A stretch of 64,000 nucleotides of DNA from Bacteroidota bacterium (GTDB lineage: Bacteria; Bacteroidota; Ignavibacteria; Ignavibacteriales; Ignavibacteriaceae): contig JADFLR010000003.1 in NCBI GenBank assembly GCA_022564295.1, positions 62,001 to 126,000 of the forward strand, given 5' to 3'. Positions within the stretch are counted from its first letter, which is position 1. Each line of letters opens with the position of its first letter. Below, in pieces: positions 42,778 through 51,190 of the stretch. The notes under the pieces are model-generated. The model did no database searches. It was not told where the DNA came from and was given only the letters and a program-made list of their open reading frames with translations. A program made the translations under genes and the position numbers.

Positions 42778-42798
42778 AAAAACCCTGAGTAAATTCAG
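42778..42798 (-). terminator. Weak terminator-like hairpin after the LamG gene
   Basis: A short stem (CTGA/TCAG, loop of 6) followed by GGG and five T on the transcribed strand lies just past the stop of the gene at 42807. Nearly the same sequence with its flanks (AACTTAACAATT ... CCCTGAG) occurs after the gene at 51191. The stem is only 4 bp, so the call rests mostly on this conservation. Confidence 0.35.
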
Positions 42799-42806
42799 CG
42801 CCTATT

Positions 42807-45800
42807 CTATTTGAGTAAAATCATTTTCTTTGTCCGGTTGAAGCCACTTGCTTGTATTTGGTAAAAATAAATTCCGCTTGGCAATGCCGTTGCGTCAAAC
42901 TTAATGGTGTGATATCCAGCGGGTTGATTATCCTTTGTAAATCTCATCACATTGCTGCCTAAAATATCAAAAATTAAAATCCTTACTGAACTTTCATTTG
43001 GTAATCCATAATAAATCGTAGTGACAGGATTAAATGGGTTGGGATAGTTTTGCATTAATTCAAATTGTTCAGGAATAGTGGAATTAAAAATATCTGCTGA
43101 TGTGACTGGTTCAATTGTAAAAGGATCATCACTAGGATCGTTATTTTCCTCATCTGCCACATCTGTTATTTTTACTAACGCCTGTATTGTATGGATTGCA
43201 GGTACAGTCCATAGATAAATACCTGTGCTTGGAGTTGATTCAGTAACAAGATTCCAGGTTGCGCCGTTATTTGAACTAAACTCAATCTTAACATCTATGA
43301 TATCCTTGCTGGACCATGTAATGGATTGTTCTGTACCCATTCCCCAGACTTCACCACCGTTTGGAGAAAGTACAGATATTGTATTATTTGTTCCCCCTCC
43401 TCCCTCGTGATAAAGTTCTAATATTTCTGATTCACTTAGTGCTCGGTCGTATATTCTAACTTGATCCATTTTTCCGGTATATGGGCTACTACCGCTGCTT
43501 GGTTGAGAACCCATTCGAACTAATTGGTGAGGATTGTATATGCTTGGTGCCGTAACAGGATCAACAGCAATTAATACTCCATTCAAATAAAACCTCAACT
43601 CGTTAGCATCTCTTACTCCTGCAATGTGAAACCACTCATTTATCGGTATTTCCGACATTGGAATATGTACTGCTTCCCAAGCGTTGGATAACCAAGCCAC
43701 AATAAAAACCAGATCACCTACATTGATGCTTATAGCGAATCCTGCATCACCGGCACCAGGAATATTCCCTGGCGACCAGTTTGAAATTAAAAAATGTACA
43801 CCTGTGGTCGGTACGTTTTCAACATACATGAAAAGTGCAGCTGTCATTTCTGTATCAAATTCAAAATTAACTCCGTTGGGCACATCGATAAAATCATTAC
43901 CATCAAAATCATATGCGCTATTGGGGTTCTCAAACCTATCATTTGTTAGTGTAGCACCTGAGACAATTCCATCATATCCATTACCACTTTCATCGTTTGC
44001 ATTTCCGTTAAATGGATAATAGGCAACTAATTGATTTGTTTCTTCATTATACAGGTCTAAGACTTCCTCATCAGTAAGTGCGTAGTCATAAATTCTAAGG
44101 TTGTCAATTTCACCAGCCCACGATTGATGAGTTTGAAACGAACCACCAACTGCATCTTGATCCTGACCAATGATAAAACCTCCTAAATCAACATTCAGTG
44201 CATTACTTTGTACAGCTACCCCATTTCCAATTTCTAATCCATTAACGTAAAGCCTTGCAACAGATCCGTTCCTGGTGACTACAAAATGATGGAACTGATT
44301 ATCCTCAATAGTTGCATCGTTATTAAAAAAAGCTTCTGCATTAATCCCAATTGACCATTTGTCCATATTTGCACTGTATGCGATAAATAACTCGGTATCA
44401 GTAAAACTATTAGCACAACTTACCCAAGAATTCCAGGGATTTCCTGGACCACCAGAAGTATGGAGAGTATTTATTTTTAAAATTGATGAAATAGTAAAAT
44501 CATTTAACCCGTTAACAACTGAGTTCGGGAGTGATAGCGCATCTAAATCATTATTCCCCAAAAGTAATGTACCATCGGTAGTTGCGTTCCCTAATAAAGT
44601 CCCGTGGTATCCATTACCACTTTCATCGTTTGCATTTCCGTTAAATGGGTAATATGCAACTAAACCATTCCCACCTGTCCATCCTCCCTCGTGATAAAGC
44701 TCATCTATTTCAGACTGACTCAGTTCACGGTTATATATTCTTACATCATCAATTATTCCTTTAAAGCGACTACCATTAAAATCTATTCTTCTTCCTAGTT
44801 TCAATTCAAATGCGTTTCCTATAAGTGGCTCTGTTAAATCCATTACTTTAGCTTCAGAATTTATATAGACGGTTGTTGAGCCGGTTACATCAACATTTGC
44901 AACCAGATGATACCAGGTATCTAAATTTGGAATAATGTGAGTATTATATTCAACAAATCCAGATCCAAAAACCTCAGTAGATATAGCGAAAATAATTTCT
45001 CCGGTAGCGCCGGTGTAAAGTCTATACCCACCCCCACCATTTACCGGATATCCTTGTTTGTCAAAAATATGTGTACCAGAATTTGAGGCTATATCCCATT
45101 TAGCCCATACAGAAATAGCATAAGAGTGGTTTGTAAAATTAAAAGGTTCGCTACCCAAAATAATTTCGTCATCAATGCCATCGAAATAGTATGCACTATT
45201 AATATTTTCAAATCTGTCATTAGTTAACACAGCTCCAATAACTATTCCATCATTACCATTACCGCTTTCATCGTTTGCATTTCCGTTAAACGGGTAGTAT
45301 GCAACTAAATCATTATCTCTTGCTACATCAGAAATTCTCACTTCATCAATTAAAACATTTGCATTTACTGGCACTATGCTTCCTTTAAAAGAAGCAATCC
45401 TTATAGTATCAACTTGAAAATATGCATTGATAAATACTGTGTATTCTTGTTCGATTCCATTTATATACATTTTTGTGTTATTACCATCATAGGAAGCCAT
45501 TACGTGTACCCACTCATTTAATGGAATGAGATTATTAACCTCGCAAATGTTCCAATTGTTTCCATCACGTCTAAGTATTTGAAGATGTCCCTTACTTCCA
45601 AAAGATCCAAGAGACAAAACATACTCATCCAATTTTATGATATTCGTAGCACCTTCAAAATAAATGTCGGTTTTAATCCAGGATTCCATAGTAATCGGAT
45701 CACCGCCAACAATATTTAGAGATGAAGTATATGGCAAAGTAATCCCCAAATCAGTATTGTTGTTTGGATATGTCCTTCCTCCAAAAAACTTCCCCTCTGA

Positions 45801-46001
45801 TGGTTGATTTCCGTTTATAGTTCCGTGGTTTTGATACTGGCTTTCATCGTATGCTATATTACCAGATGTTTCGTTTAAGTGAAGAAGTAAAACTGTATTT
45901 TCATCTGGTTCATATTCTTCGGTTTGCACTTGGCCAAATGTTCCATAACACGCTAATGTAACAATAAATTGTACCTGAATGATTGTAAATAAATATTTCA
46001 T
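42807..46001 (-). CDS. Secreted four-LamG-domain protein with T9SS sorting tail
   Basis: 1064 residues. Signal peptide at 1-23. Four LamG/concanavalin-like domains lie at about 35-232, 236-445, 452-650 and 655-870, each with the WYHLVANVD / WVHVMASYDG / WFHIAGVRD type strand and ending VRIYNRELSQSEIDELYHEG or similar. The last three begin with the nearly identical sequence LVAYYPFNGNANDESGNG. An Ig-like domain (VLSPNGGEVWGMGTEQSITW, about 885-965) precedes the sorting tail (QNYPNPFNPVTTIYYGLP ... KKMILLK). LamG domains commonly bind sugars; the ligand here is unknown. Domain duplication is recent enough to be visible as about 50-bp DNA repeats. Confidence 0.87.
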   Translation of the reverse strand: MKYLFTIIQVQFIVTLACYGTFGQVQTEEYEPDENTVLLLHLNETSGNIAYDESQYQNHGTINGNQPSEGKFFGGRTYPNNNTDLGITLPYTSSLNIVGGDPITMESWIKTDIYFEGATNIIKLDEYVLSLGSFGSKGHLQILRRDGNNWNICEVNNLIPLNEWVHVMASYDGNNTKMYINGIEQEYTVFINAYFQVDTIRIASFKGSIVPVNANVLIDEVRISDVARDNDLVAYYPFNGNANDESGNGNDGIVIGAVLTNDRFENINSAYYFDGIDDEIILGSEPFNFTNHSYAISVWAKWDIASNSGTHIFDKQGYPVNGGGGYRLYTGATGEIIFAISTEVFGSGFVEYNTHIIPNLDTWYHLVANVDVTGSTTVYINSEAKVMDLTEPLIGNAFELKLGRRIDFNGSRFKGIIDDVRIYNRELSQSEIDELYHEGGWTGGNGLVAYYPFNGNANDESGNGYHGTLLGNATTDGTLLLGNNDLDALSLPNSVVNGLNDFTISSILKINTLHTSGGPGNPWNSWVSCANSFTDTELFIAYSANMDKWSIGINAEAFFNNDATIEDNQFHHFVVTRNGSVARLYVNGLEIGNGVAVQSNALNVDLGGFIIGQDQDAVGGSFQTHQSWAGEIDNLRIYDYALTDEEVLDLYNEETNQLVAYYPFNGNANDESGNGYDGIVSGATLTNDRFENPNSAYDFDGNDFIDVPNGVNFEFDTEMTAALFMYVENVPTTGVHFLISNWSPGNIPGAGDAGFAISINVGDLVFIVAWLSNAWEAVHIPMSEIPINEWFHIAGVRDANELRFYLNGVLIAVDPVTAPSIYNPHQLVRMGSQPSSGSSPYTGKMDQVRIYDRALSESEILELYHEGGGGTNNTISVLSPNGGEVWGMGTEQSITWSSKDIIDVKIEFSSNNGATWNLVTESTPSTGIYLWTVPAIHTIQALVKITDVADEENNDPSDDPFTIEPVTSADIFNSTIPEQFELMQNYPNPFNPVTTIYYGLPNESSVRILIFDILGSNVMRFTKDNQPAGYHTIKFDATALPSGIYFYQIQASGFNRTKKMILLK
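43978..45305. repeat. Three about 50-bp direct repeats at LamG domain boundaries
   Basis: Copies at about 43978-44030, 44612-44660 and 45257-45305 share the block CATTACCACTTTCATCGTTT (one copy with GC in place of AC) followed by GCATTTCCGTTAAA. They encode the YYPFNGNANDESGNG start of successive LamG domains. Their near identity contrasts with the more diverged domain interiors, pointing to gene conversion or recent duplication. Confidence 0.75.
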
Positions 46002-46102
46002 AGCAGCACTCCTAATTATTGAAATTTAAATAGGGCAACCAAGTATCCGCCTTTTATTAATTAATACGAGTCTGATTAGATAACTACTTCATCAACATCA
46101 TC

Positions 46103-46122
46103 CCTGCCTACCGGCAGGCAGG
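46103..46122. repeat. Intergenic GC-rich near-perfect palindrome
   Basis: CCTGCCTACCGGCAGGCAGG is its own reverse complement except for one pair, in an otherwise AT-rich 137-base gap between the LamG gene and the YCF48 gene. It sits 17 bases after the stop of the gene at 46139 and could act as a transcript-stabilising or terminating hairpin. Its type (short GC palindrome) is common as a dispersed element. Confidence 0.7.
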
Positions 46123-46138
46123 TTCTTTGTCCGATAAA

Positions 46139-48190
46139 TTATTTTAACAAAATCATCTTTTTTGTCTGGTTGTAGCTACCTGCTTGTAATCTGTAAAAGT
46201 AAATTCCACTCGGCAATGTTGTTGCTCCGCCCGTGGCGGAAAACTCAACTTTAAATCTACCAGCTTCTTTTTCTTCGTTTACTAATTGATTTACTTTCTC
46301 TCCCAATGTGTTATATACAACCAACTCAACTTGTGATTTTACCGGCAAGCTGTAGCTTATAGTTGTCACAGGGTTAAAGGGATTTGGGTAGTTTTGCTGC
46401 AATGCAAAATCTGTTGGTGCAGGGTTTGTTACTTCTACTACATCACTATATTCATAACTTCCATCATAGTCTATTTGTTTTAATCTGTAACTGAGTGAGG
46501 TTGCTTGGATATCACTTATATCATCAATGAATTGATAGTTCTGTATTTCCGTTGTTGTGCCGTGTCCTTCAACATAACCTATCGTTGTAAATTGTCCGTG
46601 TTCTATTCTTCTTTCAATTTCGAACATCTGGTTGTTTGTTTCAGTAGCTGTTGCCCAGTTAAGAGTTACTGTACCTTTAGATGTTGATGCAGTGAATGAA
46701 GTTAATTCTACCGGAATTACCCCACCAGTTGTTGTTCTCAGGATTGTTCCCCAGTCGCCCACAACGGTACCGTTATATGAATCGGTAAAGCTGACACTAA
46801 GCAAAATTTCAGTAGTTCCGCTTTCTTGTAATATCCAGTTTGCACCACCGTCAGTAGTTCTTAGGATTGTTCCATTCCTTCCCACAACCGTACCGTTATT
46901 TGAATCAGTAAAGCTGACACCTGCCAAAAATTCTGTTGTTCCGCTTGTTTGTGATATCCAGTTTGTACCAGCATTGGTGGTTCTTAATATTGTTCCATTT
47001 CCACCAACAGCCGTACCATTATCTGTATCGGTAAAGCTGACACACCACAATACATCTGTTGTGCCGCTTGTTTGAGGATACCAGTTTGTACCGCCGTTAG
47101 TAGTTCTCAAGATTGTACCTTGACCACCCACAGCTGTGCCGTTATCTGAATCGGTAAAGCTAACGCCAAAGAAGGAATTATGAATAAAAGGAAAAGAGGC
47201 CCCTGTTCCGCTTGTTTGTGATGTCCAGGTTGTACCGCCGTTAATAGTCTTTAAGATTGTTCCATTAAAGCCCACAACCGTACCATTATCTGTATCGGTA
47301 AAGCTGACACCAGACAAAACTTCTATTGTTCCACTTCTTTGCGGTGTCCAGGTTGTTCCGCCATTTGTTGTTCTGAGGATTAATCCTACATAAGGATCAT
47401 GCGGGACACCCCCCACAACCGTACCGTTTTTTGCATCGGTAAAGCTGACTGAATAAAATTCATAATTGTATCCACTAAATTGTAGTGTCCAGGTTGTACC
47501 GCCGTTAGTTGTTCTAAGAATTATTCCATTATAACTATAGCTGTAGCCCACAGCCGTTCCGTTATCTGCATCGGTAAAGCTAATACCATACAAATCTTCT
47601 GTTGTTCCGCTTTCTTGTGTTACCCAGGTATTACCCCCGTTAGTAGTTCTTAGGATGGTTCCACCCCATCCCACAGCCGTTCCGTTATCCGAATCGGTAA
47701 AGCTGACACCATACAACCGTGTTGTTGTTCCGCTTGTTTGTGATGACCAGAATGTACCACCGTCAGTAGTTCTTAGGATTGTTCCACCCCAACCTACAGC
47801 GGTGCCGTTATCTGTATCGGTAAAGCTGACACCAGTCAACCGTTCTGTTGTTCCGCTTTCTTGTGTTATCCAGGTATTACCGCCGTTAGTAGTCCTAACG
47901 ATTGTTCCACCCCAACCTACAGCGGTGCCGTTATCTGTATCCGTAAAACTGACACCAGTCAACCGTTCTGTTGTTCCGCTTGATTGTATTTTCCAGGTTG
48001 TTCCTCCGTCAGTAGTTCTCAAGATTGTTTTCGCATCACCAACAGCCCAGCCTGTTAATTCGCTTACAAAATCAACGGATCGTAATGTATTATTCTGGGG
48101 TAATGGATTTTGCCAAAACCAACCTTGCTGTGTAAGGGTAATAGGTTGGAATAAAAGAAATGCAATAAAAAGTAAAAATAAGTTTTTCAT
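46139..48190 (-). CDS. Secreted protein of eleven YCF48-type repeats with T9SS sorting tail
   Basis: 683 residues. Signal peptide at 1-21 (KNLFLLFIAFLLFQPITLTQ). Eleven tandem repeats of about 41 residues follow (core GVSFTDTDNGTAVGWGGTIL, RTTNGGNTWVTQESGTTE), then the linker VELTSFTASTSKGTVTLNWA and the sorting tail from about residue 596. The repeats are so alike at DNA level that copy-number change by recombination is likely. It is the closest intact relative of the broken gene at 38626. An AGGAGG site precedes the ATG. Near the C-terminus a 15-bp palindrome (46226-46240) adds about four residues to the tail. Confidence 0.85.
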   Translation of the reverse strand: MKNLFLLFIAFLLFQPITLTQQGWFWQNPLPQNNTLRSVDFVSELTGWAVGDAKTILRTTDGGTTWKIQSSGTTERLTGVSFTDTDNGTAVGWGGTIVRTTNGGNTWITQESGTTERLTGVSFTDTDNGTAVGWGGTILRTTDGGTFWSSQTSGTTTRLYGVSFTDSDNGTAVGWGGTILRTTNGGNTWVTQESGTTEDLYGISFTDADNGTAVGYSYSYNGIILRTTNGGTTWTLQFSGYNYEFYSVSFTDAKNGTVVGGVPHDPYVGLILRTTNGGTTWTPQRSGTIEVLSGVSFTDTDNGTVVGFNGTILKTINGGTTWTSQTSGTGASFPFIHNSFFGVSFTDSDNGTAVGGQGTILRTTNGGTNWYPQTSGTTDVLWCVSFTDTDNGTAVGGNGTILRTTNAGTNWISQTSGTTEFLAGVSFTDSNNGTVVGRNGTILRTTDGGANWILQESGTTEILLSVSFTDSYNGTVVGDWGTILRTTTGGVIPVELTSFTASTSKGTVTLNWATATETNNQMFEIERRIEHGQFTTIGYVEGHGTTTEIQNYQFIDDISDIQATSLSYRLKQIDYDGSYEYSDVVEVTNPAPTDFALQQNYPNPFNPVTTISYSLPVKSQVELVVYNTLGEKVNQLVNEEKEAGRFKVEFSATGGATTLPSGIYFYRLQAGSYNQTKKMILLK
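46226..46240. repeat. 15-bp palindrome inside a T9SS tail (copy 1)
   Basis: TCCGCC-CGT-GGCGGA, a perfect 6-bp stem with a 3-base loop, encoding part of SATGGATTLPSG where other tails here read DATALPSG or AKGLPSG. The same element is at 48310-48324 in the next gene. Confidence 0.65.
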
Positions 48191-48222
48191 AACTCCTCCT
48201 GTTAAACTTTCTCTCTTAAAAA

Positions 48223-50688
48223 TTATTTTAATAATATCATTTTTTTTGTATCAACAAAACTTCCAGATTGCAACCTGTAAAAGTAAATACCGCTTGGTAA
48301 TGTTGTTGCTCCGCCCGTGGCGGAAAACTTAACTTTATATCTTCCAGCTTCTTTTTCTCCGTTTATCAATTGTGTTACACTTTCACCCAATGTGTTGTAT
48401 ATAACTATCTTAACTTGTGATTTTACTGGTAAGCTGTAGCTTATAGTTGTAACCGGGTTAAAGGGATTAGGGTAGTTTTGATGTAAGGCAAAATCAGTTG
48501 GTGCAAGGTTTGTTACTTCCACCACTTCACTATATTCATAGCTGCCATCATAGTCTAATTGTTTTAATCTGTAGCTGAGTGATGTAGCTTGTATATCACT
48601 AACGTTATCTATGTATTGATAGTTCTGTATTTCAGTTGTTGTGCCGTGTCCTTCAGCAAAACCAATTTTTTCCCAAACAGAATTGTCCTGCTTTCTTTGG
48701 ATTTCAAATCCAAAGTTATTTAATTCTGTTGCAGTAGTCCAACTTAATGTTACTGAATTCTCAAATACATTGGCGGTAAATGAAATCAGTTCTACTGGAA
48801 TTATTATTTCTGCAATGTTACTATAATCTGAAACAGTATCCTGAGAAAAAGCATATATTCTGTAGCAAAATGTATCAACAGGAATTACAAAATTTGTATC
48901 TTCATAAAATGTTACATTTGCTGCAACTGAATCCAGAGTTTCAAAACTTCCTAATCCCGCCGTATCACGCTCAATTACAAATCCAAGTTCATTGATAGAA
49001 CTTTCCTGCCAATTTAATACAACAGAAAAAGGTGGACCGCCAAAAAGTTGACCAACCAAATTTGTTGGTGCTGGAAGTATTGTTGTAACATAAGACACAT
49101 TACTATACCCCGATTGACCGGAAATATTAAATGCACTTATTCTGTAATTATAGCTTACCCCCTGACTTACAGTGCTATCAATATAAGATGTAACATTTGC
49201 ACCCACACTGTCTATAACTGCAAAGACCAGTAAGGTTACATTTTCCCTTTCAATAATATATCCATCTTCATTATTGGAATTATCTGTCCAGTTGAGTGTT
49301 ACCTCATCTACACCTGTTGCCTCGGCAGTTAAGTTACCTGGAGATGTTGGTACGGTTGGATTTGTTATTGCACAATCCTCATTCGAGTATCCTGAATTTC
49401 CTCCTGTGTTGTATGCCCTTACTCTGGAACAATACTCAGTGTTTGCCGTTCGTCCTGTGTCCTGATATGTCGTTACATTAGCTCCTACTGTTGCTATCTC
49501 AGTATATACTCCTCCAGGTCCTAGTTTTCTCTCTATCCTGAATCCGTCTTCATTGCTAGAGTTATCTGTCCAGCTCAGATCTATCTGTGTTTGACTGACT
49601 ACTGTGGCTGCAAGATTCGTTGGTGAGTTAGGTATATTAGTGGGATCCCAGTAAGTGGTGTTAATCTCAAGACCTAAATCTTCCCATTTGCTACCTCTAA
49701 TAACGTAAGGGGAACCTGTACCATCGTGTACGAGGAATAATCCAAGAGGAAAAGAAGTACCCAAACTAAGATTAGTTACATCGATGCCATCTGTATTGCC
49801 TACCCCTGTTACCTGAACCGTCTTTACAAAATTATGAGGAGCCTGGCGTTCATATACCTTAAAGTTATCGCTACCCTGACTTGATGCCATAAGGTATCCA
49901 TTCCCCTGTGATGAATAATAAATTGTTATGCCTTCTACATCTGCCGTTAATCCATTTACACCGGTTGGAGCAATCAAAACTCCGATGGGATTTGGATCAT
50001 TTGGCTCAGCATTATATTTATATATTCCCTCGCCTTCATTAGCTGCGTATAATATTCCCAATTCATCATCTGCCACCAATCCTTCTGTTTTATCACCTGA
50101 GCCGTTATTCCAGGTACGTTTTAGCAAACCGCCAATCGTACCGTCTCCATTATCAACCAACTCCCATTGCTTCATCTGTGTTGATTGACTTGATGCTATC
50201 GCATAATATTTATCTGTCATTAGACTACGATATAAGCAGAAGCCATAATTATTTCCTGTCATTCCGCCATCACTAAAGTTGCTGACAAAAGACAATTGTC
50301 TTGTAGTACGGTCTACTTTGTAAAAAACAATTGTCCCATTAGTCCGGTCATTATAACCCACGATATCTGTGGGGACACCGGATATCATAAAATTATATCT
50401 GATATCGATATTACCAGGCTTTCCCGGGACATCGATTGTCTGAAGTACATTTCCGGATAAATCATATACAAAAAGTTTATTTGCTGCTTTATCTGAAGTT
50501 ATAATAGTACTCAGAGATTTGTTACTGTGATGAATCCAGATACACATATCATCCTGATCAGCAATGCCGGGAGTGTTTAATGTAAGAGTTGGGTTTACAA
50601 CAGTTTGAGCATATAACGAAATGCCCATCATAATAGGAAGAGATATTAAAGTAAATAATATCTTAATAAAATACTTTAGCCTTATCAT
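48223..50688 (-). CDS. Beta-propeller phytase-like protein with fibronectin III domains and T9SS tail
   Basis: 821 residues from the ATG at 50688 (a GTG at 50712 would add 8). Signal peptide at about 1-28. Residues about 30-345 match beta-propeller phytase: DQDDMCIWIHHSNKSLSTII, GPGKPGNID-like strand turns, KTEGLVADDELGILYAANEG, DVEGITIYYSSQGNGYLMAS and SQGSDNFKVYERQ, with the acidic residues that bind calcium and phosphate. Three fibronectin III domains (about 350-640) and the T9SS tail follow. Family enzymes release phosphate from phytate outside the cell; activity here is inferred. About 110 bases around its 3' end are duplicated at 40030-40140. Confidence 0.88.
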   Translation of the reverse strand: MIRLKYFIKILFTLISLPIMMGISLYAQTVVNPTLTLNTPGIADQDDMCIWIHHSNKSLSTIITSDKAANKLFVYDLSGNVLQTIDVPGKPGNIDIRYNFMISGVPTDIVGYNDRTNGTIVFYKVDRTTRQLSFVSNFSDGGMTGNNYGFCLYRSLMTDKYYAIASSQSTQMKQWELVDNGDGTIGGLLKRTWNNGSGDKTEGLVADDELGILYAANEGEGIYKYNAEPNDPNPIGVLIAPTGVNGLTADVEGITIYYSSQGNGYLMASSQGSDNFKVYERQAPHNFVKTVQVTGVGNTDGIDVTNLSLGTSFPLGLFLVHDGTGSPYVIRGSKWEDLGLEINTTYWDPTNIPNSPTNLAATVVSQTQIDLSWTDNSSNEDGFRIERKLGPGGVYTEIATVGANVTTYQDTGRTANTEYCSRVRAYNTGGNSGYSNEDCAITNPTVPTSPGNLTAEATGVDEVTLNWTDNSNNEDGYIIERENVTLLVFAVIDSVGANVTSYIDSTVSQGVSYNYRISAFNISGQSGYSNVSYVTTILPAPTNLVGQLFGGPPFSVVLNWQESSINELGFVIERDTAGLGSFETLDSVAANVTFYEDTNFVIPVDTFCYRIYAFSQDTVSDYSNIAEIIIPVELISFTANVFENSVTLSWTTATELNNFGFEIQRKQDNSVWEKIGFAEGHGTTTEIQNYQYIDNVSDIQATSLSYRLKQLDYDGSYEYSEVVEVTNLAPTDFALHQNYPNPFNPVTTISYSLPVKSQVKIVIYNTLGESVTQLINGEKEAGRYKVKFSATGGATTLPSGIYFYRLQSGSFVDTKKMILLK
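48310..48324. repeat. 15-bp palindrome inside a T9SS tail (copy 2)
   Basis: The same TCCGCC-CGT-GGCGGA sequence as at 46226-46240, at the same place in the sorting tail of the phytase-like gene. The aligned gene at 40062 lacks it and is 12 bases shorter at this point, so it is an in-frame insertion that has been copied between tails. Confidence 0.65.
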
Positions 50689-50715
50689 TTTATTTCTTTT
50701 ATTGATTATCACAAT

Positions 50716-50875
50716 TTATTTTAATAAATATTTAACAAGCATCATTTTCTTAGTCTCTTCAAAACTCTGTCCTGAACTTGTCGAAGGATCACCTGCCCGT
50801 TGTCTGCTTCAATAAGGAGTTGGTATAAAAATGCGAAAGAAGAACGATAAAAATAAAACTGTAAAAGTTTTTCAT
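50716..50875 (-). pseudogene. Internally deleted T9SS-protein gene (only both ends left)
   Basis: An ATG at 50875 with a perfect AGGAGG site 5 bases upstream starts a 28-residue signal-peptide-like sequence (MKNFYSFIFIVLLSHFYTNS) ending in TGA at 50791-50789. About 40 bases later, in another frame, the reverse strand reads ETKKMMLVK, the typical last residues of a T9SS tail, followed by a stop at 50716. The whole middle of the gene is missing, and a dispersed repeat (50770-50788) sits at the junction. Confidence 0.7.
50770..50788. repeat. Dispersed palindromic repeat at a deletion junction
   Basis: TCCTTCGACAAGTTCAGGA on the reverse strand, with partly self-complementary ends (TCCT/AGGA, CTTG/CAAG). 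I recognise this motif as a widely scattered repeat in many bacterial genomes. It occupies the point where the gene remnant 50716-50875 lost its central part. Confidence 0.6.
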
Positions 50876-51190
50876 AATATCCTCCTAAATGTTTAATGAA
50901 ATAAACAGGTAGTAATCTTGATATGTTAGATTATAAGAAGGTAGAGTATTCAATTTGATTGTCCTGAATAATTTGAAAGTCAAAATTCGAGAACTAACCA
51001 ATTAGATGAGCAAAAATCATCCCGTAGCAAAACCCCCAAAAGACTAAAAATTAACTGTAATGCTTGCTAAGTTTTGAGAATAAGAAATCTTATGATGTCT
51101 AAGAATGAGATGGTAATACCTACTTTGGATGAAAACATAAACTTAACAATTGCAAGTAATAAAAAACCCTGAGATTATTCAGCACTTATT
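50876..51190. other. Gene-free gap
   Basis: AT-rich stretch of 315 bases between the gene remnant and the next T9SS gene. It holds the AGGAGG site of the remnant at its left end and a weak terminator-like hairpin at 51161-51182 (CTGA/TCAG, then GGG and six T on the transcribed strand) serving the gene at 51191. I see no open frame or RNA gene in it. Confidence 0.5.

Noticed and set aside
46260-48130. Regularly spaced repeats that could be taken for a CRISPR array
   Set aside because: The period is about 125 bases, the units are coding repeats in one open frame, and no short invariant repeat with unique spacers or cas genes is present.
50770-50788. Insertion sequence or attachment site at the gene scar
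   Set aside because: There is no transposase, terminal inverted repeat or target duplication; the sequence is a short dispersed repeat only.
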